Shown here in pieces: positions 10,331-17,473 of a DNA stretch of 64,000 bases. This stretch comes from Coenobita brevimanus. Taxonomy: Eukaryota > Arthropoda > Malacostraca > Decapoda > Coenobitidae. The stretch spans positions 13,809,989 through 13,873,988 of the forward strand of contig CM064663.1 of the NCBI GenBank assembly GCA_032717465.1, given 5' to 3'. The notes beneath the pieces were generated by a model that saw nothing but the letters and a program-made list of their open reading frames with translations, made no database searches and had not been told where the DNA came from. Every line of letters begins with the position of its first letter. The stretch's first letter is position 1. Made by a program: the position numbers and the translations under genes.

Positions 10331-10866
10331 GTCAAATTGAGAAAAGTAACATTAATAGAGTTCTTAGCAACTATGACCACGTATTTAGTGATGTGCCTGG
10401 GCATACACATGTACTAGAACATAGTATCCAGCTTCGAGATTCCAAACCAGTGAAGAGTAGACAATATCCCATACCCTATTATGTAAAAGGTGAAATTGAT
10501 AAGGAGATTCAACAGATGTTAAACTTGGGAGTTATACAACCCTCCAATTCGCCTTATTTAGCTCCACTTGTGGTTGTAAAGAAGAAAGACAATTCAAACA
10601 GACTTTGCCTTGATTCACAGAAGGTGAATAAGCTGACAATGTTTGATGCGGAACCGATGCCGGATCAGACATATATAATGTCGAGGTTATCGTCCAGCAA
10701 ATACTTCTCAAAGATTGAATTAGCAAAAGGCTATTGGCAGATTCCCTTGGATAAATCCAGTAAGTCAAATACTGCCTTCCAGTCAAGCCAAGGTTTGTTG
10801 CATTTCAATGTGTTACCTTTTGGGCTAGTTAATGGAAGTGTTAGCTTTAACAGAATAATGCGTCCA
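10324..10866 (+). pseudogene. Gypsy reverse transcriptase, copy 1, 3' truncated
   Basis: The RT frame can be read upstream of its first Met from about 10324 (QLSQIEKSNINRVLSNYDHV) through FSDVPGHTHVLEHSIQLRDS. The fingers and palm follow: EIQQMLNLGVIQPSNSPYLA, VVVKKKDNSNRLCLDSQKVN, FSKIELAKGYWQIPLDK and LPFGLVNGSVSFNRIM. The first catalytic aspartate of the KIDL-type motif is Glu (KIEL). Sequence stops at about 10866 before the YxDD box and RNase H. The frame continues from the integrase tail after a one-base slip at about 10323, so integrase and RT belonged to a single polyprotein. Confidence 0.8.
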
Positions 10867-10941
10867 TAGCCATTTGGTTAACTTCTGACTGTATGATGCG
10901 AGTGTTTTCCACAAGGACACACTATAGGTTTTCTACATTTT
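10867..10941 (+). repeat. Possible remnant of the 5' LTR end of Gypsy copy 2
   Basis: The 75 bp between the truncated RT of copy 1 and the primer-binding site of copy 2 end in TTTTCTACATTTT. This position is where the U5 end of the copy 2 LTR should be, but without a second LTR the limits cannot be set. Confidence 0.3.
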
Positions 10942-10959
10942 TGGTGCCCGAACAGGGAC
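10942..10959 (+). other. Primer-binding site of Gypsy copy 2, tRNA-Lys-like
   Basis: TGGTGCCCGAACAGGGAC is the complement expected for the 3' end of a lysine tRNA, differing at one position from the familiar Lys primer site TGGCGCCCGAACAGGGAC. It lies 87 bp upstream of the gag start codon at 11046, the normal place for a primer site. Confidence 0.75.
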
Positions 10960-11045
10960 CCGTGTCAATTGGTCAGAATTCTGGTGACTGTTCATACAGT
11001 GGTGGGACAGATTTTTGTTGTTCTGTGTAATTATAATCGTTAATC

Positions 11046-11263
11046 ATGTGTGATTTGGACAGGACAGTGGAGATTGGTAGAGAGATTGGGTTGGAAGAAG
11101 ACTTAAAGGATTTTGTGTTTGCGAGGAAAAAGGAAGCACGGGACAAGCGTGCTAGGCCAGGAGAGGATTGCAAGCTAGAGTTAGAAGCACAGAGGTTAAG
11201 ACAAGAGTTCGAGCTAAAGAAGTTGCAATTACAGGCAAATGCAGCCGAGAAAGGAAGTATTAA
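11046..11263 (+). pseudogene. Gypsy gag N-terminal helix region, copy 2
   Basis: Starts MCDLDRTVEIGREIGLE and is strongly charged and helical, ending LRQEFELKKLQLQANAAEKG. Such Lys/Glu-rich coiled-coil-like segments are typical of the N-terminus of Gypsy gag proteins. The frame reads into the TTAA at 11260-11263. Excising M2 with one TTAA puts it in frame with VIGSDCKPRFPKLPVF at 12029, so this is the true start of gag, absent from copy 1. The position downstream of the primer site supports the start. Confidence 0.75.
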
Positions 11264-12024
11264 CCCGCGGCGTCCCGTCAACGTTAATTAACATCCACAC
11301 GTTTTGTCACTGCCAATCCCGTCGACGTACATAAACGCGAATCAATTGCAAGGTCCCCATTTTGCACAATTTTCAATTTCCGTGAGTGATTTTTGGCACG
11401 TATACACTGGACACCTTCCTCTACAAGATACCAGGCAGGGACAATGCCTTACCCAGCATGACCTCCTCCCCCCCTTGCATGCCCTTTTCTCAGCAATTCA
11501 CCTGTTATCAGTGACCTGGCCAGTAAAGCCATGTCATGCCACGGTACGAAATTCAGGGCCAGAGTGATTCCCCAATCGATGACAATGTGGAGGACAAACA
11601 TTAGAGGAAGAAACAGTCAGAAATGATGATCAGGTAATGTGGCAAAAAAAGGTCAGGTATGGTGATGAGTTAGTGAGTGAAACAATGCTTATAATGCCTA
11701 TATTACCGTTTGAAAATGAATATACTCTCGTATTACATTTGAATTCGTTCCAAATAAATAAATAAATACCGTTTATGAGTGATGTGGAATAGTTATCCTC
11801 CCATAGAACTTGTTTTCTTTGTAGCCAGCCTGATAGAAAACCCTGTAAGGTAAGGAGGTACTCCTACCTGGATCGAGTATTTTAAACCACAGGTGAGCGA
11901 TTTCTCTATGAATTTTCGATGTTTCTCACCAAAGGCGGAGGTTTGAGCCAAAAAAAATGTTTTTTCCAAAAATGGTCGAGATTGGGGGGAGTCAGTGGTG
12001 GAAAAGTGGTAGGGATGGGGAAGG
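11264..12024 (-). mobile_element. TTAA-flanked DNA element M2 (761 bp), inverted relative to M1
   Basis: Lies in gag of Gypsy copy 2 between TTAA at 11260-11263 and 12025-12028. The left end here begins CCCGCGGCGTCCCGTC. The internal sequence is the reverse complement of M1. Clean removal restores an open gag frame, which is strong evidence for the boundaries. Confidence 0.88.
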
Positions 12025-12028
12025 TTAA

Positions 12029-12753
12029 TGTAATTGGATCTGACTGTAAGCCAAGGTTTCCCAAACTACCTGTATTTAAAGAGAACACTGATAGTATTAA
12101 TGCATACTTTTTAAGATTTGAGCATTTAGCCACAAGTGTTAATTGGAGTAAAGATATATGGGCACTTTGTTTGGCATCTCTACTTCAGGGTAAGGCATTA
12201 GAGACCTATCAACACTTGTCAACGTCAGAAGCTATAGATTATGACAAAATCAAAGAATCTACCTATCTATCTATTGCCAGACGCCTCAATCCCGTTTGGG
12301 GTGGCCACAAACAAATCGCCTCCAAGTCGCCCTGTCCCCCACCATTTCACTGCCCTGCTCCCAACTCACACACCCCTCTCTCATATACCTCTCTACTCCA
12401 TCCCTCCATCTCATCCTCGGCCTCCCCCTCCCTCTTCCCCCCTCCACCTCACTCACATACACTCTCTTCGTCAGTCTTTCACCCTCCAGCCAGTGGTAAA
12501 AGACATGATCTTGAAAATCGAAGAAGCCTTATTGAAATGTTACCAGTGCACAGCTGAAGCTTATAGAACCAGATTTCGTAACTGTAGGTTGCTTAAGAAT
12601 GAAGCTGCTTCCCAGTTTGGAAATAGGCTTCAAAACAACTTAAGGAGATGGATAGAGCTTGCTGAGTGTGAGGACACTCACGAAGATTTAGCAGGCTTGA
12701 TATTAATTGAGCAGTTTATGAATGATTGTGATAAGGGATTAATATTGTTATAA
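12029..12753 (+). pseudogene. Gypsy capsid, copy 2, split by a LINE-tail insertion
   Basis: The first part runs from 12029 (VIGSDCKPRFPKLPVFKE, then FLRFEHLATSVNWSKDIWAL) to about 12257. The second part resumes at 12526 with EALLKCYQCTAEAYRTRFRN and ends LILIEQFMNDCDKGLILL at a stop. The intervening 12258-12513 is an insertion. The capsid is highly similar to copy 1, including the SCAN-like final helices. It ends with a stop at the same place as copy 1, which hints that both copies descend from a source with a stop or a frameshift signal between capsid and nucleocapsid. Confidence 0.75.
12258..12513 (-). mobile_element. 5'-truncated RTE LINE tail fused to 25 nt of Gypsy sequence
   Basis: 12258-12488 is the 3' end of an RTE LINE of the B family on the minus strand, ending GGCAATAGATAGATAGGTAG. 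12489-12513 is not LINE; it matches Gypsy nucleocapsid DNA (copy 1, 7749-7773) in the Gypsy sense direction with one mismatch. The whole is flanked by AAAATCAAAGAA (12246-12257) and AAAATCGAAGAA (12514-12525), a 12-bp target duplication with one mismatch. Confidence 0.8.
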
Positions 12754-12756
12754 AGG

Positions 12757-13260
12757 AGCATGATTTAAAAATGTTTGAATAAGTTGTTAAATTAGCAGAT
12801 CTATATATAGAAGCCCATGGAAGTCAAGGCAAAAACTCGGTGCGACTTGAAAGTAGGGCTAAGCCCGTGAAGGACGACGTATTTAAGGGGAAACATAAGA
12901 GGAGGTGACAAAGATATCTGCTAGCCGTGCACGCTTTGTTTGTCGCAAGACTAATCATACAGCAAGGGATTGTTATGACAGATATGGGGCTAAGAAGAAA
13001 GAAGCCAGTGGTAAGAGATATGACCTTGAAAAGGCAGCTATAGCAGCCAACGGTGGGCTAAATGTGTCGGAAGGAAGAGTGGAAGGAAAGAGAGTTAAGG
13101 TATTGCGTGATCAAGGATGAACAACCGTACTGGTTACGAGATCTCTTGCACCTCAGTCGAAGCTTACTGGTAAAGATGTGAAGCTAAAAATGGCAATTTC
13201 AATGGTAAAAACTTACCCTGTGGCAGAAATTATGGTAGACACTCCATACTTTTCTTGAAA
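12757..13260 (+). pseudogene. Gypsy nucleocapsid and protease, copy 2, broken
   Basis: The leading part (about 12760-12904) matches copy 1 but has stops. 12905-13120 is open and contains FVCRKTNHTARDCYDRYG, where one knuckle cysteine appears replaced (RFVCRKTNH against CFVCGKTNH). The protease begins VKVLRDQG and then meets TGA where copy 1 has the Cys codon TGT. The D-Q-G reading is shared with copy 1. Downstream codons to 13260 match copy 1 with a further frame change before PIHDLFVGQ. Confidence 0.65.
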
Positions 13261-13690
13261 ACATTAGCAGCGTGTCTAAAGAAACCAATACATGATCTTT
13301 TTGTGGGACAGATTGATGGTGTGACTGATGAAGATGTAAGAGTTAGTGCAGCTGTAACACGGCAACAGAGGCGGTGTGAAGGTGCCAGGAAACCATCTAA
13401 GCTGAAGGTTAAGGATGTTGTGGGGAATTTAACCAGTGATGATTTTAAGATACAGCAAGAACGTGATTGCACATTGGATAATATAAGAAAATATTTCTGA
13501 ACTGAACAAATTATTTCAGAAGTCAAATAGAAAAAAGCATTACTTCGTAAAGAATAAGGGAGTATTGCACCATAGACTTGAAGTGGATGGTTGCATTAGT
13601 GAGCAGTCTTACTTCCACGAGAGTTAATGGGAGCTGTCTTGTAGTTGGCAAACTCATCTATCATGGGGGGACCTTTAGGGTGTAAAAAGA

Positions 13691-14047
13691 CACTGGCTGA
13701 ATCGGTAGAGAGGCGGCTTGCAGTCCTGATGGACCCAGGTTCGAATCCTGGCTGGGGCAGGGGACAGTTTAAGGATTTGAATTTCATTAAAAGCAGACTT
13801 TCCTGATCTACCAGATGACCCGCCGACATGTCGTAAAAATACCCCCGCTAATACCAATACACCAGTCCTGTATGAGACAACCCTAGCATGTATTCAATAT
13901 GGACGGTGGGTGTTAGCGCCGAAGTGGTGACATGTGGAGGTGTAGGAGGACTACTGGGCCTTGGGATAGGCTACTGCCCCCAAGATATAGGCCCTGGAGC
14001 CTTTGCCCAGAGTCGGACACATAAAAAAAAAAAAAAAAAAAAAAAAA
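13691..14047 (+). mobile_element. tRNA-derived SINE in Gypsy integrase
   Basis: An A-box-like TGGCTGAATCGGTAG (its first bases shared with the Gypsy flank) and a B-box GGTTCGAATCC at 13737-13747 form the Pol III promoter of a tRNA-like head. A body of about 270 bp and a run of As to about 14046 follow. Compared with copy 1, the Gypsy sequence resumes after the A tract at TTAGTTTGTGTGG, with about 18 bp of Gypsy missing. AAAAAGAC occurs on both sides and may be the target duplication. The body is unfamiliar to me. Confidence 0.6.
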
Positions 14048-14423
14048 GACTTAGTTTGTGTGGCCTGGTGTTTCGTCTGATGAGGCTATGTATTGTCACT
14101 CCTGCAATGAGTGTCGGACAGTTGACCAGGGAAGAGTTCTTAAGGCTAAATTAGGCAGGATGCTGGTAATAGAGGAGCCATTTCAGATGCTGGCAGTGGA
14201 CATTGTGGGACCACCAGAGCCGAGTGCTAGGGATGGATCGTGGTACATCCTTACAAATGTGGATTATGCTACTATACCTCGTACCAATTAATTTGGCCAG
14301 GCATGTATGGCAACACTGCTATATACTTAACAACAACGAAATTTCCGTAGGAAAATAGTGATATGAGTGAAGATAGTATTATAACAGTCCAAGTCAAGCT
14401 CAGCATTCGAACAATTCCTTTAA

Positions 14424-15181
14424 CCCGCCCCGTCCCGACGACGTATGGGTACATCACCACGATTTGCATTTGCCAGTCCCGGCGACGTACCAGTACGTCG
14501 TGCAATTGCAAGGTACTTAATTTGCACAATTTTCAATTTTCGCACGTGATTTTTCGTATGTATACACGGGACACCTTCCTCTATTCCTGTACAAGATACC
14601 AAGCAGGGACAATGCCTTACACTGCATAACCTCCCCCCTCCCCCCCTCATGCCATTGTCTTGGCAAAGGACCTGTTACCAGTGACCTGGCTAGTAAAGTT
14701 ATTCAGGGCCAGAGTGATTCCCCAATCGATGACAATGTGGAAGACAATGTTTACATAGCATTAGAAGAAGAAACAGCCAGAAATAATGATCAGGTAGTGT
14801 GGCAAAAATAGGTCAGGTATGGTGATTAGTTAGTGAGTGAAACAATGCTTATAATGCCTTTATTACTGCTTGAAAACCAATATACTGTCATACTACATAT
14901 ACATTCGTACCAAGTAAATAAATAAATACCGTTTATGAGTGGATAAAATAGTTACCCTCCCATAGAACTCGTTTTCTTTGGTGCCAGCATGTTAGAAAAC
15001 CCACTCAGGTAAGGAGGAACTCCTACCTGGATTGGGCACTTTAAACCTCAGGTGAGCGATTTCTCTATGAATTTTCGATGTTTCTCACCAAAAGCGAAGG
15101 TTTTAGCCAAAAAAAAAAAAATCGAAAATACCTCAGGACTGGGGGATGTCGGAGGTGCGGAAAACCTCGGGACGTGACGGG
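14424..15181 (-). mobile_element. TTAA-flanked DNA element M3 (758 bp)
   Basis: Inserted in the left arm of the foldback element between TTAA at 14420-14423 and 15182-15185. It is the reverse orientation of M1 and starts here CCCGCCCCGTCCCGACGACG; its other end reads CCCGTCACGTCCCGAGG on the complementary strand. It is the best-preserved copy for both termini. The right arm of the foldback keeps the empty site as CCTTTAAATCTC at about 16278-16289 (complement). Confidence 0.9.
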
Positions 15182-15219
15182 TTAAATCTCCGACACTCCA
15201 GAATATTACAGAAAATTAA

Positions 15220-15982
15220 CCCGCCCCACCCTGACATTTTCTGGGCAGTGGTATGCCCCAATCCCGACATTTTTGGACCTTTTTTTCTTTGGCTCAAACA
15301 TCCGTTATTGGTGAGAAACATCGAAAATTCATAGAGAAATCGCTCACCTGAGGTTTAAAATACTCGATTTAAGTACGAGTACTTCCTTACCTGACTGGGT
15401 TTTCTAACAGGCTGGCACAAAAGAAAACGAGTTCTGTGGGAGGGTAACTATTTTATCCACTCATAAACAGTATTTATTTATTTACTTGGTACGAATTTAT
15501 ATGTAGTACAAGAGTATATTGGTTTTCAAACAGTAATATAGGCATTATAAGCATTGTTTCACTCACCAACTCATCACCATTCATGACCTTTTTTTTTCCC
15601 ACATTACCTGATCATCATTTCTGTTTCTTCCTCTAATGCTATGTAAACTTTGTCCTCCACATTGTCATCGATTGGGGAATCACTCTGGCCCTGAATGTCT
15701 TTATTGGCCAGGTCGCTGGTGACAGGTGAATTGCTGAGACAGTGGCGTGCAGGGGGGGGAGAGGTTATGCTGTGTAAGGCATTGTCCCTGCTTGGCATCT
15801 TGTGGAGGAATAGAGGAAGGTGTCCCGTGTTTATGTGCCAAAAATCACTCGCGAAGTCACTCGCGAAAATTGAAAATTGTGCAAATTAGGGACATTGCAA
15901 TGTTGCCGCGTTAATTCACGTCCCCGGGACATGAGTGCACATCATGTGCGGACGTTAATTCACGTCGCTGGAACGGCGCGTG
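15220..15982 (+). mobile_element. TTAA-flanked DNA element M4 (763 bp)
   Basis: Same orientation as M1, inserted 34 bp beyond M3 in the same foldback arm, between TTAA at 15216-15219 and 15983-15986. It starts CCCGCCCCACCCTGAC. The empty site is retained in the right arm at 16253-16256 within AAAATTAAGGAAACC (complement). The inner sequence has an acidic relic frame on the minus strand (VEDKVYIALEEET) shared by all copies; I could not tie it to a transposase. Confidence 0.9.
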
Positions 15983-17033
15983 TTAAGGAAACCTGCTTAA
16001 TCTAAGCATTAGTATAACACACATTTTGATTTTAAGATCAGTCCATACTGTGATAATAGAGGAGATATAATGAAATAGTTTTCCTTTAGTTTGCATTGAT
16101 ATTCACAATTTTTTCAAACCTCCCTCCATGCATAACTTGTCTTTTTATTAGAATTTTTAATTGTTCAGAGTTGTGGCACGATTTAAGGGTGCAGACTGAT
16201 CTTATAATTTAAATGTGTGCTATACCAATGCTCGGATTAAGCAGGTTTCCTTAATTTTATGTTATATTATGGTGTGTCTGAGATTTAAAGGAATTCTTCG
16301 AATGCTGACCTTGACTTGGACTGTTATAATACTTTGATGACTCATACCTCTATCTTCCTATGGAAATTTCGTTGTTGTTAAGTATATAACGGATTTCTTA
16401 TTGCTTTTGACAATTGTATTGTCGACAAACTCAGTATCACATCTGATAATAAAGAAAATATCGGTTTATGCAGCATCGAAATCGAACAAATACCTCCAGC
16501 CAATCAGAATCTCAGCTGGAACAGTGTTGCCATACATGCATGGCCAGATTAATTGGTACGAGGTATAGGTATCCCGAGGCCGTACCTCTTAAGTCATGTC
16601 ACTTTGAAACTGTAGCTGAGGCACTACTGGAAGTCTTTATCAGATTAGGAATACATAGAGAAATATTATCTGACCGGGGTGCTCAGTTCACGTCAAATAT
16701 GATGCAGGAGTTCCTGAGATTGTTGTCAGTTAAAGGTTTAAACATAACACCATACCATGCTACTGTATGTGTAACGGGTTAGTGGAAACGTTTAATGGGG
16801 TACTAAAGAAGATGCTCAAGCGCATGTGTCATGAACACCCTACAGAGTGGCTTAGGTATATTAATCCTCTACTATTTTCCTATCGAGTGGTACCTCAATC
16901 AAGTAACACTTATTTTCCCTTTGAGTTGACATATGGACATACGGTAAGAGGTCCACCCAGCCTGTTAAGGGACATGTGGGAAGCTGAGGAAACGGAAAAG
17001 TCTGATGGGGAGGATAATACAAAAACTGTGTAA

Positions 17034-17167
17034 GAATACCGCTTTAATCTACGAGAAAGACTAAGAGACACTTGCAAACTAGCTCATGAGGAGTTAGAAA
17101 AAGCCAAAGATACACATTAAAACTATTACAATGAAACGCTAAAGACAGAGAGCTAGCAGGTCAAAAG
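17034..17167 (+). pseudogene. Gypsy integrase linker, copy 2, decayed
   Basis: Continues the acidic linker after a stop at about 17031. Codons for NLRERLRDTCKLAHEELEKA are still visible at about 17045-17105, matching 9905-9965 of copy 1. It links the integrase core to the GPY/F-like tail. Confidence 0.55.
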
Positions 17168-17473
17168 GTGTTAATACTACTTCCAAGTAGCAGTAGCAAA
17201 TTGTTGATGCAGTGGCAAGTACCTTATGACGTAGTGAGGAAGGTGAATACATGGAACTACGAGGTAAATGTTCAAGGTGTGCAGAGGAAGGACCACATCA
17301 ACATGCTGAAGAGGTATTACATGAAAGACGATGTGAAAGAGAGTGGCTCAGATGTTCCAGTAGCTAGTGTACCTCTTGCAGTAGAGGATGAAGATGATAA
17401 TGAGGTAATAGATGTTATCCCTACTTTTAAGAGAACCGAAACAAAGGATATGGTAAATGTGAATGCTCAGTAA
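17168..17473 (+). pseudogene. GPY/F-like integrase tail, Gypsy copy 2
   Basis: About 100 codons: LILLPSSSSKLLMQWQVPYD, VVRKVNTWNYEVNVQG and QRKDHINMLKRYYMKDD, followed by an acidic region ending KTETKDMVNVN-like residues. The LLP, K-L-W, GP-like and NMLK-Y pattern matches the GPY/F module of Gypsy integrases. In copy 1 the equivalent sequence runs straight on into RT. Here it is cut at about 17472 by the start of LINE copy C after the codons for NAQ. Confidence 0.65.

Larger units (their letters stand above)
7021..10868 (+). mobile_element. Ty3/Gypsy retrotransposon copy 1, Gmr1-like order, 5' and 3' truncated
   Basis: Domains in order are capsid (7021-7494), zinc knuckle and protease (7506-8060), integrase (8044-8888, then 9655 on), GPY/F-type integrase tail (10103-10330) and reverse transcriptase (10324-10866). 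Integrase therefore precedes RT, the reverse of ordinary Gypsy and the order of the Gmr1 group. The join between integrase tail and RT needs only a single-base indel, and the protease-to-integrase join is shared with copy 2. This argues that the order is ancestral and not a local rearrangement. It lacks LTRs and RNase H and carries the M1 insertion. Confidence 0.8.
14276..16567 (+). mobile_element. Foldback-type DNA element with long inverted arms, carrying M3 and M4
   Basis: The outer ends are inverted: left starts TACCTCGTACCAATTAAT and right ends ATTAATTGGTACGAGGTA, flanked by TA on each side within the integrase codons. The arms pair far inwards, through a GTCCAAGTCAAG block and a GGAAACCTGCTTAATC block, to about 16053 on the left and 16185 on the right. 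The left arm lacks about 115 bp present in the right arm and holds M3 and M4. Without these the element is about 760 bp. The TA duplication fits Tc1/mariner-type or foldback elements; no transposase is visible. Confidence 0.75.
13255..17033 (+). pseudogene. Gypsy integrase, copy 2, in four pieces
   Basis: The pieces are 13255-13690 (linker and start of the zinc-binding region), 14048-14275 (YCHSCNEC and AVDIVGPPEP with the first catalytic Asp), 16568-16782 (IHREILSDRGAQFTSNMMQE with the second Asp in its canonical context) and 16767-17033 (NGLVETFNGVLKKMLKRM with the catalytic Glu, then FPFELTYGHTVRGPPSLL). The catalytic core is better preserved than in copy 1. It is split by a SINE and a foldback element and has frameshifts near 13500, 13610 and 16775. 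It shows the full integrase directly after the protease and before the GPY/F-like tail. Confidence 0.75.
10942..17472 (+). mobile_element. Ty3/Gypsy retrotransposon copy 2, Gmr1-like, heavily interrupted
   Basis: Order: primer site, gag N-terminus (11046-11263), capsid (12029-12753), zinc knuckle and protease (12757-13260), integrase pieces (13255-17033) and GPY/F-like tail (17168-17472). LINE copy C then begins, so the RT is lost. Insertions are M2 (11264-12024), a LINE tail chimera (12258-12513), a tRNA-type SINE (13691-14047) and a foldback element (14276-16567) that itself contains M3 and M4. It is a head-to-tail neighbour of copy 1. Confidence 0.8.

Noticed and set aside
13737..13747. 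Host tRNA gene
   Set aside because: Only the B box and a partial A box are present, the anticodon arm and acceptor pairing are not convincing, and a SINE body with an A tract follows.
15984..16256. A separate TTAA MITE with GGAAACC ends
   Set aside because: The inverted GGAAACCTGCTTAATC blocks are the inner part of the foldback arms; the TTAA at 16253-16256 is the empty site of M4 and not a target duplication.
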